From the NCBI GenBank assembly GCA_002279705.1, contig NCCO01000011.1:1-47403 (forward strand): DNA of 47,403 nucleotides, in the 5' to 3' direction. Source of the stretch: Allobosea sp. 12-68-7. GTDB taxonomy: Bacteria > Pseudomonadota > Alphaproteobacteria > Rhizobiales > Beijerinckiaceae. Below are positions 25,167 through 33,699 of the stretch, one piece after another. The translations under genes were made by a program, and so were the position numbers. The notes beneath the pieces were generated by a model. The model saw only the letters and a program-made list of their open reading frames with translations. It was not told the DNA's origin and searched no databases. Every line of letters starts with the position of its first letter. Positions within the stretch are counted from its first letter, which is position 1.

Positions 25167-25589
25167 ATGCGTTGTATTGTGATGACCGTGATCTTCACGG
25201 TCGCTGTTCCTGTGCTTGCACGAGCGGACACTGCGCTGGAGAACGTCTCCTTCCAGCCCCAGGTCAAAGGCCTGCGCTGCCTCAAGGCCGAAACCGTCAC
25301 CATGATCCGGGAACTGGTCGAGAAGATCGGCCCGATCCAGATCACCTCGACCTGCGGCGGGCGCCACGCCCGCAACTCCCAGCACTATCGGGGCAACGCC
25401 ATCGACTTCCGTCCCCTGGCGACGACGCCGCGCAAGGCCGCGGCGGTGGCCAAGACCCTCGAGGCCGTCGGCGGCGTCGGCTCCTATTCGAACGGCCTCG
25501 TTCACGTCGATGTCGGGGACCGCGAATTCGCCTGGTTCGGCACCAAGCGCGGCAATCGCCGCCTCGCCTACAACACACGCGGCCGCTGA
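25167..25589 (+). CDS. Small secreted M15-type peptidase (YcbK/DUF882-like)
   Basis: The 140-residue protein starts with a signal peptide (MRCIVMTVIFTVAVPVLARA, cut near 20). The mature part is a compact M15A zinc peptidase: H73 and D80 in SQHYRGNAIDF, and H113 in LVHVDVG, make the zinc site. Family members are D,D- or L,D-peptidases acting on peptidoglycan stem peptides in the periplasm. The ATG at 25167 gives the right signal peptide; the ATG at 25182 would shorten its n-region. It ends 20 bp before the convergent TSUP gene, with a strong hairpin between. Confidence 0.85.
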   Translation: MRCIVMTVIFTVAVPVLARADTALENVSFQPQVKGLRCLKAETVTMIRELVEKIGPIQITSTCGGRHARNSQHYRGNAIDFRPLATTPRKAAAVAKTLEAVGGVGSYSNGLVHVDVGDREFAWFGTKRGNRRLAYNTRGR

Positions 25590-25596
25590 GGCCCCG

Positions 25597-25622
25597 GCGC
25601 GGCCGGCGTCAGCCGGCCGCGC
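25597..25622. terminator. Perfect 11-bp hairpin between convergent genes
   Basis: GCGCGGCCGGC (25597-25607) and GCCGGCCGCGC (25612-25622) pair perfectly over a 4-nt GTCA loop. It starts 8 nt after the M15 stop, and the TSUP stop codon lies in the loop. Without T-runs it may act as a shared bidirectional terminator or as 3'-end protection. Confidence 0.55.
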
Positions 25623-26376
25623 GCAGCACCAGATAGCCGCCGAGCGCGAGCAGTCCGGCGAAGAAGCAGAGCCGGAAGGCCTGCGCCGAGATGCGCGCGC
25701 GGATGGCCGTTCCGGCCGACATCCCGGCGAGCGCCGGCAGCAGCGCCTGGCCCGACTGCAGCGCGACCCGCGCATCGAGGACGCCCGCCCCCAGCAGCCC
25801 GACCGACAGCGCCAGTGTCGAGACCAGGAAGGACAGGCCGAGCGCCTGCACGAGTTCGTCCTTGTCGAGGCCCAGCGCCTGCAGATAGGGCACCGCCGGC
25901 AGCACGAAGACGCCGGTGGCCGCCGTGGCGATACCGGTGGCGACGCCGACGAGCGGCCCCAGCCAGCCCTCGAATCCGGCTGGCACGCGCAGCTTCGCGG
26001 CCTTCAGCCCGACCAGCGCATAGAGCACCAGCGCGATGCCGAGGCAGAGCGTGGCGGAGCCATCCTTTTGCCGCTCGATCAGTCCCGCGCCCAGCCAGGT
26101 GCCGCCGCAGATGCCGGCCAGCATCGGCCACAGCCGGACGATGCAGCGGCGCAGGCCGGGCCCCGTCGCGAGCTGCCAGCCATTGGTGACGAGGTTGGGC
26201 ACGACCAGCAGCGCGGCCGCCTGGGCCGGCGCCATCACCACGCCCAGGATGCCGATCGCGATCGTCGGCAGGCCGAGCCCGATCACGCCCTTGACGAAGC
26301 CGGCGAGCAGGAAGGTCGCCGCGATGAAGAGAATGAGGCCGCTGTCGATCATGCGCTGTTGTGGCACTGCGACCAT
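25609..26376 (-). CDS. TSUP-family transporter (TauE/SafE)
   Basis: The 255-residue protein has about eight hydrophobic helices in the TauE/SafE pattern: FLLAGFVKGVIGLGLPTIAIG near the start and a second related half with ATGIATAATGVFVLPAVPYLQALG. The family moves sulfite, sulfonates or similar small anions. Two in-frame ATGs exist (26376 and 26352), neither with a clear ribosome site; the second places the first helix nearer the N-terminus. Its 5' end runs into the start of the rightward ArsR-like remnant. Substrate is unknown. Confidence 0.85.
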   Translation of the reverse strand: MVAVPQQRMIDSGLILFIAATFLLAGFVKGVIGLGLPTIAIGILGVVMAPAQAAALLVVPNLVTNGWQLATGPGLRRCIVRLWPMLAGICGGTWLGAGLIERQKDGSATLCLGIALVLYALVGLKAAKLRVPAGFEGWLGPLVGVATGIATAATGVFVLPAVPYLQALGLDKDELVQALGLSFLVSTLALSVGLLGAGVLDARVALQSGQALLPALAGMSAGTAIRARISAQAFRLCFFAGLLALGGYLVLRAAG

Positions 26377-27032
26377 GTCTTGTCGCGGCGCGATGTTACC
26401 TGGCGTGGATCGCCGGTGTCGCGCCGCAGACCGCGAGCGGTCATCTCGGCAGGCTGATGCAGGGCGGCCTGCTGGCCGTCACCGTCCAGGGCCGCCATCG
26501 CTATCATCGTCTGGCCGGTCCCGAGGTCGCCCAGGCGCTCGAGGGACTGATGGTGCTCGCCGGCGCCGGAACCGCAGGGCGCCGCCTGCCGGCGCGCGTC
26601 GGCGCGGAGCTGAGCGAGGCGCGCACCTGCTACGACCATTTCGCCGGCCGGCTCGGCACCGCCATCCACGACGCGCTCGTGGCGGGCGGGCATCTCGCGG
26701 TCGCGGAGGGCGGCTACGGCCTGACGGCTTCGGGCGAGGGCGTCTTCGCCGCGCTCGGGATCGCCCGGCCGGACAAGCCTCCGCGCCGCGCGCTCCTGCG
26801 CCCCTGCCTCGACTGGAGCGAGCGCAGGCCGCATCTCGCGGGGCATCTCGCCGCCGCGCTGGCCTGCCGCTGCTTCGAGACAGCCTGGGTCCTGCGCCGC
26901 AAGGACAGCCGCGCGGTGACGCTGACGCAGGCGGGCCGGGCCGCCCTCGCCGCCGCTCTGCCGGGCTTCGTCTGCGACGCGCCCGCGCCGGTCAGCCGCG
27001 AGCGTCCAGAGCCTGCGCCAGCCTGCGCTTGA
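26361..27032 (+). pseudogene. ArsR-family regulator lacking its N-terminus
   Basis: The open frame begins by a GTG at 26361, but recognisable ArsR sequence starts only at AGVAPQTASGHLGRLMQGGLL, the recognition helix and wing. The first ~30 residues of the fold (helices 1-2, normally IA..GDP.R..IL..L..G..LTA.ELA) are missing, and I found no trace of them in the other frames upstream. The rest (C-terminal region with VTLTQAGRAAL) is intact, with no stop. A deletion that joined this point to the 5' end of the TSUP gene would explain it. It overlaps the convergent patatin gene by 41 bp. It could still make a protein, but one without a complete DNA-binding domain. Confidence 0.6.
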
Positions 27033-27897
27033 CCTCGTCCTTCACCGGCTCGGCGGCGTCGAGGATCGCCTTTGCCTTGAAGAAGTCGAGCCCGCCGATC
27101 CCGTCGGCCCCGGCGCGGATCAGGATGTCCGGCGGCTGGCGCTCGATCATGCGCTGCACGATCGTCCGCGTCAGAATCTGGCTGACGCCGAGCATCGCCT
27201 CCAGCGGGCTCGGAACCCGGGTCTCGCTGATGGTGGCGGGTGCGCTGGTGTCGACCGCCATGACGATCCGGCCCGGCGCCATCAGCCGGTCATAGGGCAG
27301 GGGGTTGATTGCGCCGCCATCGATCAGCACGCGCCCCTCGATCACGACCGGCCGGATCAGCCCGGGGATCGCCAGCGAGGCCGCGACCGCCGGCGTAAGC
27401 GGGCCCTTGCCCAGCCCAACCTCGGAATGGAGATGATAATCGGTCGCCGTCGCCAGGAAGGGCGTCTTCAGATCCTCGAAACGGTCCGGCACGGCCTCGG
27501 GCCAGAACAGGTCGAGCATCCGCTCGCCGTCGATCAGGACGGGGTTGCCGAGACCGCGCATCAGGTCGGTGAACTTGCCGACGCGGGCATCGAGCATCCG
27601 CGCGATCACCTTGGCCCGGTCGCGGAAGGCCATGGTCACATGTTCGCGCAGCTCGCGGCCCGACAGTCCGGCGGCATAGGCGGCGCCGATGATCGCGCCC
27701 ATCGAGCAGCCGGCGATCAGGCTGGGCCGGACGCCGAGTTCGTCGAGCGCTTCCAGCACCGGGATATGGCTGAGGCCGCGGGCGCCGCCGGCCCCCAGCA
27801 CGAGGGCGAGTTCGGGCTGGCCGGGTTGCGGCTGCCGCATCACGGCCCCGTCATGCGGCGTGCTGTCGGGCGGGCGGAGCTGGCTGCGCGGCATCAC
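26992..27897 (-). CDS. Patatin-like phospholipase (RssA-like)
   Basis: This 301-residue acyl hydrolase uses a Ser-Asp dyad. The oxyanion loop is LGAGGARGLSHIPVLEAL, the nucleophile serine lies in GCSMGAIIGAAYA, and the aspartate in LIDGGAINPLPYD. The family hydrolyses phospholipids or other esters at the membrane. Its start is GTG 27897 or ATG 27894; AAGGG lies 12-15 nt upstream. It follows the dehalogenase gene by 24 nt in the same direction, so it is probably the last gene of the vapB-led cluster. Its stop overlaps the ArsR-like remnant. Confidence 0.92.
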   Translation of the reverse strand: MMPRSQLRPPDSTPHDGAVMRQPQPGQPELALVLGAGGARGLSHIPVLEALDELGVRPSLIAGCSMGAIIGAAYAAGLSGRELREHVTMAFRDRAKVIARMLDARVGKFTDLMRGLGNPVLIDGERMLDLFWPEAVPDRFEDLKTPFLATATDYHLHSEVGLGKGPLTPAVAASLAIPGLIRPVVIEGRVLIDGGAINPLPYDRLMAPGRIVMAVDTSAPATISETRVPSPLEAMLGVSQILTRTIVQRMIERQPPDILIRAGADGIGGLDFFKAKAILDAAEPVKDEVKRRLAQALDARG

Positions 27898-27921
27898 CGA
27901 GATCTGGCCCTTCGCCCCGGT

Positions 27922-28836
27922 TCAGGCAATGGGCTGCGACAGGAAGGGCGCGAGCGCCGCCAGCGTCGCCTCCGGGTTCTCCTCCGGCAGGAAATGCCCG
28001 CTGGCGATCGCCGTCCCTTCCGCCTGCGGCGCGAAGGTCTCGCGCCAGATCTCGAGCGGGCTCGCGCCCTTGGCGGGGATGCCGGCCTCGCCCCACAGGA
28101 TCAGCACCGGGCAGAGGATGCGGTTGCCCGCGGCGAGATCGGCCCGGTCATGCTCGACATCCACCGTCGCGCCGGCGCGGTAATCCTCGCAGGCGGCATG
28201 GATCCGGGCGGGGTCGCCGAAGGATTCGCCATAGGCCTGCATCGCCAGCGGGTCGAACAGCGCGAGCGACTTCGCCCGCGTCCAGCTCGCGATGGTGTGG
28301 TCGAGCCAGCCCAGCGGATCGGCCTTGATCAGGTTCTCGGGCACCGGCTCGGGCTGGGCCAGGAAGGTCCAGTGATAGACCTGCATCGCGCGGCCGGCAT
28401 TCATGCCATCCCACATCGAGACCGTCGGCAGGATGTCGAGCAGCGCCAGCCTCTCGACACGGCCGGGATGGTCCAGCGACAGGCGGTAGGCGACGCGCGC
28501 CCCGCGGTCATGGCCGACGACGGAAAAGCGCAGATGCCCGAGCGCCTGCATCACCGCGACGATGTCCTCGCCCATGGCGCGCTTGGTGTAGGTCTCGCGT
28601 CCACCATCGCCATGCGGCGCCATCGACCAGCCATAGCCGCGCAGATCCGGGCAGACCACGGTGTGGCTCTTGGCCAGTTCGGCGGCGATTTTGTGCCATT
28701 CGGCATGGGTCTGCGGAAAGCCATGGATCAGCACGACCGGCGGCCCCTCGCCGCCGACACGGGCGAAGATCTTGCCGACGGGCCCATTGATCCAGCGGCC
28801 GGAGAAACCCGGGAAGAGGCTGTCGAGATTGCTCAT
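27922..28836 (-). CDS. Haloacetate (fluoroacetate) dehalogenase
   Basis: This 304-residue alpha/beta hydrolase matches fluoroacetate dehalogenases, with residue numbers almost equal to those of the well-studied Rhodopseudomonas enzyme (D110-H280-D134). Here the nucleophile is D110 in VVGHDRGARVAYR, with R111 and R114 for the carboxylate, acid D134, the halide pocket H155 and W156 (YHWTFL) and Y219, and the base H281 (SGHFLPEE). HGFPQTHAEWHKI forms the oxyanion region. All catalytic residues of C-F bond hydrolysis are thus present, though other haloacids may be substrates. Its ATG overlaps the vapC stop by 4 nt (ATGA), an odd link to a toxin gene. Confidence 0.92.
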   Translation of the reverse strand: MSNLDSLFPGFSGRWINGPVGKIFARVGGEGPPVVLIHGFPQTHAEWHKIAAELAKSHTVVCPDLRGYGWSMAPHGDGGRETYTKRAMGEDIVAVMQALGHLRFSVVGHDRGARVAYRLSLDHPGRVERLALLDILPTVSMWDGMNAGRAMQVYHWTFLAQPEPVPENLIKADPLGWLDHTIASWTRAKSLALFDPLAMQAYGESFGDPARIHAACEDYRAGATVDVEHDRADLAAGNRILCPVLILWGEAGIPAKGASPLEIWRETFAPQAEGTAIASGHFLPEENPEATLAALAPFLSQPIA

Positions 28837-29243
28837 GGGCGGGCTCCGGTCGCGGCAGCCGAGACGATGTCGGTGTGGATGAAATCGCTCCCCTTGTAGA
28901 GCAGCGGTACATTCAGCGATTTGGCGAGCGCGTAGGAGAAGCAGTCGCCGAGATTGAGGCTGGCCGGGTGGCGGCCCTTGCCGAAGCGAACAAAGGCCTC
29001 AGACGCCAGGCGGCTTTGCTCCAGATCCAGCACTGCAGGCCGGACCTTGAGGTCGTCGAAGAGGGCCTCCACTGCGTGCAGCGGCGTCGCGGCGCGTTTG
29101 CCGATCAGGACCATGACGCATTCAGCGAAGGTGACGGCAGAACAGTGACAGTCGGACGTCTCGGCCAGCACTCTTTGGAAAAGGACAGCCTCCGGCTCGC
29201 CAAGAGCGATCGCGATGATGGCCGAACTGTCGGCGACGATCAC
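28833..29243 (-). CDS. vapC: VapC-type PIN-domain toxin
   Basis: The 136-residue PIN-domain ribonuclease has the acidic metal site D5 (VADSSA), E41 (FAECVM), D100 (LGDCFSYA) and D120 (GSDF). VapC toxins cut tRNA or rRNA when released from VapB. It follows vapB with a 4-nt overlap and is itself followed by a dehalogenase with another 4-nt overlap. Length and motifs are complete, so it should be active. Confidence 0.94.
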   Translation of the reverse strand: MIVADSSAIIAIALGEPEAVLFQRVLAETSDCHCSAVTFAECVMVLIGKRAATPLHAVEALFDDLKVRPAVLDLEQSRLASEAFVRFGKGRHPASLNLGDCFSYALAKSLNVPLLYKGSDFIHTDIVSAAATGARP

Positions 29244-29491
29244 GCTGGCAGTCCATTTTCATCATAGCCGAGGATCTCATCGGCTGTCCGGTTATCCGTC
29301 ACCGGATAGGAGCGAAGACGCGCCAACGTTTCCTCGAGCTTGACGAGATCGATGCGCGCTTCGCCACGCGGGAGCTCAGCCAGTTCGCGCTCCGCGGCGA
29401 AACGCACCGCGTCCTTGATCGTGCGCCCCGTGCGCGCCGCGAGTTCCCGGACGATGCGGTCCGTCTCGGCATCCTTGATCAGGATCGCCAT
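29240..29491 (-). CDS. vapB: VapB-type antitoxin
   Basis: The 83-residue protein belongs to the Rv0623-like antitoxin group: an N-terminal ribbon-helix-helix (MAILIKDAETDRIVRELAAR, then TGRTIKDAVRFAAEREL) for DNA binding, then a flexible tail (TADEILGYDENGLP) that would block the VapC active site. The ATG at 29491 lies just below a strong palindrome at 29501-29533, the likely site of self-repression. The stop overlaps vapC by 4 nt. Confidence 0.93.
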   Translation of the reverse strand: MAILIKDAETDRIVRELAARTGRTIKDAVRFAAERELAELPRGEARIDLVKLEETLARLRSYPVTDNRTADEILGYDENGLPA

Positions 29492-29500
29492 CGAAGCCTC

Positions 29501-29533
29501 CGTATATATCGAGCCGCGCCCTATATATATACG
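29501..29533. promoter_or_regulatory. Palindromic operator/promoter of the vapBC cluster
   Basis: CGTATATAT (29501-29509) and ATATATACG (29525-29533) are perfect 9-bp inverted repeats, 15 bp apart and 9 nt upstream of the vapB ATG. The AT-rich arms stand out in GC-rich DNA and can also serve as -10 elements. This is the usual form and place of a VapB-VapC binding site. Confidence 0.75.
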
Positions 29534-29548
29534 ATTGCCCCGCGCTTG

Positions 29549-30829
29549 TCAGCCTTCGCGCTCGCGCTTGACCGCCTGCCAGCCGATGTCGCGCCGGCAG
29601 AAACCCTCGGGCCAGTCGATCGCGTCGACGCCGCGATAGGCGCGCGCCTGGGCCTCGCTCACCGTCTTGCCCAGCCCCACGACGTTGAGCACGCGCCCGC
29701 CGCTGGCGACGATGTCGGTTGCGCTCTGCTTCGTGCCCGCGTGGAACACGAGCACATCGTCGAGCGCCGCGGCCTTGTCGATGTTCCTGATGACGCTCCC
29801 GGTTTCCGGCTTGCCCGGATAGCCGCGCGCGGCCAGCACCACCGTCAGCGCGGCCTCGTCCGACCAGCGCAGGGTGATGTTGTCGAGCACGCCGTCGCAG
29901 GCCGCCAGCAGCGCCGGCACGATGTCGCTCCTCAGCCGCGGCATCAGCACCTCGCATTCGGGGTCGCCGAAGCGGACATTGTATTCGATCAGCTTCGGCC
30001 CCTGTGCGGTGATCATCAGCCCGGCGAAGAGCACGCCCTGGAACGGTGTCCCGCGCTTGATCATGCCGGCCAGCGTCGGCGCGATGATCTCTTTCATGAC
30101 CCGCGCTTCCATCGCGGGTGTCATCACCGGGGCCGGCGAATAGGCGCCCATGCCGCCGGTGTTGGGGCCGGTGTCGCCATCGCCGACGCGCTTGTGGTCC
30201 TGCGCCGAGGCGAGCGGCAGGGCATTCGTCCCGTCGCAGAGCGCGAAGAAGCTCGCCTCCTCGCCGATCATCCACTCCTCGATGACGACCTCGGCACCGG
30301 CGGCGCCCAGCCCGCCCCCGAACATCATGTCGATGGCTTCGTTGGCCTGCGCCAATGTCTCCGCCATCACCACGCCCTTGCCGGCGGCGAGACCGTCGGC
30401 CTTGATCACGATCGGTGCGCCCTTCGCCGCGACATGGGCCTTGGCGGACGCCGCGTCCGCGAAGCGGCCGAAGCCGGCGGTGGGAATCCCGAACTCGGCG
30501 CAGAGCTCCTTGGTGAAGGCCTTCGAGCCTTCGAGCTGGGCTGCGGCCTTCGAGGGGCCGAAGACCTTGAGGCCGGCAGCAGCCAGATCGTCGGCGAGGC
30601 CGGCGACCAGCGGCCCCTCGGGCCCGACGACGACCAGGCCGATGCCCTGCAGCGTGCAGAAGGAGGCGACGGCGCCGTGATCGGCGATGTCGAGGACGAC
30701 ATTGTCCCCACATTGCGTGGTGCCAGGGTTGCCGGGCGCGATGAAGAGCCGGTCGCAGAGCGGCGAGGCCGAAATCGCCCAGGCGAGAGCATGCTCGCGG
30801 CCGCCCGAACCGATCAGAAGAATCTTCAT
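29549..30829 (-). CDS. purD: Phosphoribosylamine-glycine ligase
   Basis: PurD makes glycinamide ribonucleotide, step two of purine synthesis. The 426-residue ATP-grasp enzyme starts [17 protein letters not shown] and has IAPGNPGT, the ATP-grasp core [28 protein letters not shown] and [10 protein letters not shown], all diagnostic. I place the start at ATG 30829; an upstream in-frame start at 30862 adds unconserved residues. It diverges from xseA with 112 bp between. Its stop is next to the vapB operator. Confidence 0.97.
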   Translation of the reverse strand: MKILLIGSGGREHALAWAISASPLCDRLFIAPGNPGTTQCGDNVVLDIADHGAVASFCTLQGIGLVVVGPEGPLVAGLADDLAAAGLKVFGPSKAAAQLEGSKAFTKELCAEFGIPTAGFGRFADAASAKAHVAAKGAPIVIKADGLAAGKGVVMAETLAQANEAIDMMFGGGLGAAGAEVVIEEWMIGEEASFFALCDGTNALPLASAQDHKRVGDGDTGPNTGGMGAYSPAPVMTPAMEARVMKEIIAPTLAGMIKRGTPFQGVLFAGLMITAQGPKLIEYNVRFGDPECEVLMPRLRSDIVPALLAACDGVLDNITLRWSDEAALTVVLAARGYPGKPETGSVIRNIDKAAALDDVLVFHAGTKQSATDIVASGGRVLNVVGLGKTVSEAQARAYRGVDAIDWPEGFCRRDIGWQAVKREREG

Positions 30830-30941
30830 CGTCGTTTCAATCCGCAGGGCTGGGTGGGCCAAAGGTGCGGGTGGGCAATAGCCGCCGTGGAGCGCAACGG
30901 CAACGCTTCTGCGGCCGCGCCGGCGCCGCTATGGTCGCGCC

Positions 30942-32531
30942 ATGGACAGCGAATCGCCCAAACCCGCCGGCAACACGCCCGAATGGTCGGTCTCGGACCT
31001 CTCCGGTGCGCTCAAGCGAACGCTGGAGGACGCCTTTGGCTTCGTGCGCGTGCGTGGCGAGATTTCGGGCTATCGCGGCCCGGTCGGCTCGGGCCATGTC
31101 TATTTCTCGCTGAAGGACGCCAACGCCAAGATCGATGCGGTGATCTGGAAGGGCGTCTTCGGCCGGCTGAAGACGCGGCCGCAGGAAGGCCTGGAGGTCA
31201 TCGCCACCGGCAAGATCACCACCTTCGCCGGCAAGTCGAGCTACCAGATCATCATCGATTCGCTCGAGCCCGCCGGCATCGGCGCGCTGATGGCGCTGCT
31301 CGAGGAGCGCCGCCGGCGGCTGGCGGCCGAGGGGCTGTTTGCCGAGGAGCGCAAGCAGCTCATCCCCTATCTGCCCCGCGTCATCGGCGTCGTCACCTCG
31401 CCCACCGGTGCCGTCATCCGCGACATCCTGCACCGGCTGGAGGATCGCTTTCCCCGCCATGTCCTGGTCTGGCCGGTGCGGGTGCAGGGCGAGACCAGCG
31501 CGGCCGAGGTCGCCGCCGCCATCGCCGGCTTCAACGCCCTGCCGGAAGGTGGGCGCATCCCGCGGCCGGACGTCATCATCGTCGCGCGCGGCGGCGGCTC
31601 GCTCGAAGACCTGATGGGCTTCAACGAGGAGATCGTGGTGCGCGCGGCCGCCGCCTCGCTGATCCCGCTGGTCTCGGCGGTAGGTCACGAGACGGACGTC
31701 ACCCTGATCGACCACGCCGCCGATCTGCGTGCGCCGACGCCGACCGGTGCGGCCGAGAAGGTCGTGCCGGTGCGCGCCGAGCTGATGAGCCTCGTCGCCG
31801 ATCTCGCGCGCCGCCAGGCCGCGGCGATGCGCCGCCTGTCCGATCGCCGCCGCAGCGACCTGCGCGCGCTCGCCCGCGCCTTGCCCAGCCTCGAGGCGGT
31901 GCTGTCGGGCCCGCGCCAGCGGCTTGATCTCGCCTCGGCCCGGCTCGCCCCGGCGCTGGCGGCCAATGCCCGCAAGCACGAACAGAAGCTCGGCCTCGCC
32001 GCCCAGCGCCTCGTTCGTCAATCGCCGTTGGCGCGCCTGGCGGCGCTGCGGGCCCGGCTCGAAGGCTATGGGCGCGTGCTGGCGCAGGCGCGCAACGCGG
32101 CATTGTCCGCCGAGAGCCGCCGCATCGCCGATGCTCGGCGGCGACTGCATGAACTCGAGCAACGTGCGGCAAAGGCCTTGGCCCGCGGTGTGACCCAGCG
32201 CGGCGAGCGGCTTCCGGCACTGGAAGCGCGCCTTCAGCGGGCGTTCGCGCAGAGCCTGATGCGTCGCCGCGAGCGCTGGCGGTCCTCGGTGTCGTTGCTC
32301 GCCTCGCTCGGCCCCGAGGCGGTTCTGGCGCGCGGCTATGCGCTGGTGCGCGACGAGGCCGGCGCCCTGATCCGCGATCCGGCACAGCTGCGCTCCGGCC
32401 AGGCGCTTGGCGTGCAGATTGCGGGCGGACGCTTCGGCGTGGTGGTCGCAGGCGGTGGGGAAGGGCTGTCGCGACCGACCCGCCCGCCGCGGCGCGATCG
32501 TCCGAAGGCGGGCCAGGGCGACCTGTTCTGA
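30942..32531 (+). CDS. xseA: Exodeoxyribonuclease VII large subunit
   Basis: XseA with XseB degrades single-stranded DNA to short oligonucleotides. The 529-residue protein has the N-terminal OB fold ([19 protein letters not shown], then [19 protein letters not shown]), the catalytic domain ([13 protein letters not shown]-like [61 protein letters not shown] in part), a long helical region, and the C-terminal [15 protein letters not shown]. xseB is not next to it. The ATG at 30942 agrees with the conserved N-terminus. Confidence 0.97.
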   Translation: MDSESPKPAGNTPEWSVSDLSGALKRTLEDAFGFVRVRGEISGYRGPVGSGHVYFSLKDANAKIDAVIWKGVFGRLKTRPQEGLEVIATGKITTFAGKSSYQIIIDSLEPAGIGALMALLEERRRRLAAEGLFAEERKQLIPYLPRVIGVVTSPTGAVIRDILHRLEDRFPRHVLVWPVRVQGETSAAEVAAAIAGFNALPEGGRIPRPDVIIVARGGGSLEDLMGFNEEIVVRAAAASLIPLVSAVGHETDVTLIDHAADLRAPTPTGAAEKVVPVRAELMSLVADLARRQAAAMRRLSDRRRSDLRALARALPSLEAVLSGPRQRLDLASARLAPALAANARKHEQKLGLAAQRLVRQSPLARLAALRARLEGYGRVLAQARNAALSAESRRIADARRRLHELEQRAAKALARGVTQRGERLPALEARLQRAFAQSLMRRRERWRSSVSLLASLGPEAVLARGYALVRDEAGALIRDPAQLRSGQALGVQIAGGRFGVVVAGGGEGLSRPTRPPRRDRPKAGQGDLF

Positions 32532-32543
32532 TCGACGCTCGCC

Positions 32544-33422
32544 TCAGAGCCCCCTGAGGAACGCCTTGACGCGCTTGATCGCGTCCTCGCGCGCCTCCGG
32601 ATTGGTGCCGACGGTCGCCTTGCCGGTGCCGGTCGCGGAGAAGGCGATGTCGCTGCGCTCCTTCACCTCCAGCCGTGGATGGTCGAAATCATGCAGCGCG
32701 CCCGGATAGATCACGATTTCGACCGTCTCGCCGCGGCCTCTGGCGGCCTTGGCGAGATAGTCGCAAGGGCCGGGCGGGGTCCAGTCGTCCGCGTCGCCGA
32801 CGAGCATCAGCAGCGGCAGCCGCGCCATGAAGCTGCTCGACTCGGACTGCGCCCGGCAGCCCGGATAGAAGGCGATCGCCCGGGCGAAATCCGGCTGCTC
32901 GTCGGCCGGCCGGCGGTCCTTTCGGATGGCGGCCAGCACGCTCGAGCCGCCCCCGGACCAGCCGAGCAGGGCGATCCGCTCGGGTCGGACGTCGCTGCGT
33001 GCTTGCAGCCAGTGCCGCGCGGCGGCCGCATCCGCGACGCGTTCGCGGCTGGCCCGCACGGTGACCTCCTTGACGCCGCATTGCGAGCCCAGCCGGCGCG
33101 AGCCGTAGCTGTCCGGCATCAGGACGACATAGCCTTCCGCCGCGAGGCGCTCGCCCCAGTCGGAATGGCGCAGCGACATCTTGCCGCTTTCGCGGAACAG
33201 GCCGCCGCAGCCATGCAGGGCGACGACGGCCGGGAACGGCCCCGGCCCCTTCGGCCGGTAGAGCACGGCGTCGAGATCGCCGTCATAGCTCGGCAGGCGC
33301 ACCCGCTCAAAGCCGCCGGCCAGCGCGGCGCCGGCCAGCAGCGACAGCCCCGCCATCGCCGCGGCGAGGCGCGCGACGCAGGCAATCACAAGGCTGGACT
33401 TCGTCGGGCGCAGCGCTATCAC
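32544..33422 (-). CDS. Secreted dienelactone-hydrolase-like alpha/beta hydrolase
   Basis: The 292-residue protein begins with a signal peptide ending near AGAALAGG (residue ~36). The mature part is an alpha/beta hydrolase: VVALHGCGGLF oxyanion loop, nucleophile serine in GWSGGGS (dienelactone hydrolase itself has Cys here), aspartate in VGDADDWTPP, and histidine in GALHDFDHP. It is likely a periplasmic esterase of unknown substrate. The start is GTG 33422 or ATG 33356; both leave a signal peptide. It converges with xseA, 12 bp apart. Confidence 0.85.
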   Translation of the reverse strand: MIALRPTKSSLVIACVARLAAAMAGLSLLAGAALAGGFERVRLPSYDGDLDAVLYRPKGPGPFPAVVALHGCGGLFRESGKMSLRHSDWGERLAAEGYVVLMPDSYGSRRLGSQCGVKEVTVRASRERVADAAAARHWLQARSDVRPERIALLGWSGGGSSVLAAIRKDRRPADEQPDFARAIAFYPGCRAQSESSSFMARLPLLMLVGDADDWTPPGPCDYLAKAARGRGETVEIVIYPGALHDFDHPRLEVKERSDIAFSATGTGKATVGTNPEAREDAIKRVKAFLRGL

Positions 33423-33477
33423 GGGACGGGATTATCCCGGCATTGCGTGCGCGGATCAACGGTTTAGATATATCGTC

Positions 33478-33699
33478 ATGAACATGAGCGATCGCCCCCC
33501 GATGCCGGGGCCCGAAGCGGCCCTCGATTACGGCCATGGCGAGTTCCGTGTCGTGCGTCCGGGCGGCTTCGTCCGCTGCGCGGTGACCGGCGCGCCGATC
33601 CGCCTCGAGGACCTGCGCTACTGGTCGGTGGACTGGCAGGAGGCCTATGCCTCGCCCGAGGCGGTCCAGCTAAGGCTGCGCCGCGCCGGCCGGGGCTGA
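33478..33699 (+). CDS. DUF2093 family protein
   Basis: This 73-residue protein matches DUF2093, a small Hyphomicrobiales family usually next to lpxK. Visible signatures are DYGHGEFRVVRPGGFVRCAV and RYWSVDWQEAYASPE. Its function is unknown. It starts with ATG 33478 (or 33484) just after an AT-rich TAGATATAT, which may be its -10 element. Its 3' end overlaps that of lpxK by 30 bp on the other strand, so the two messages are partly antisense. Confidence 0.9.
   Translation: MNMSDRPPMPGPEAALDYGHGEFRVVRPGGFVRCAVTGAPIRLEDLRYWSVDWQEAYASPEAVQLRLRRAGRG

Noticed and set aside
33670-33699. Overlap of DUF2093 and lpxK as a possible gene-call error.
   Set aside because: Both stops are clear in their own frames and both proteins are well conserved up to their ends, so the convergent 30-bp overlap looks real.
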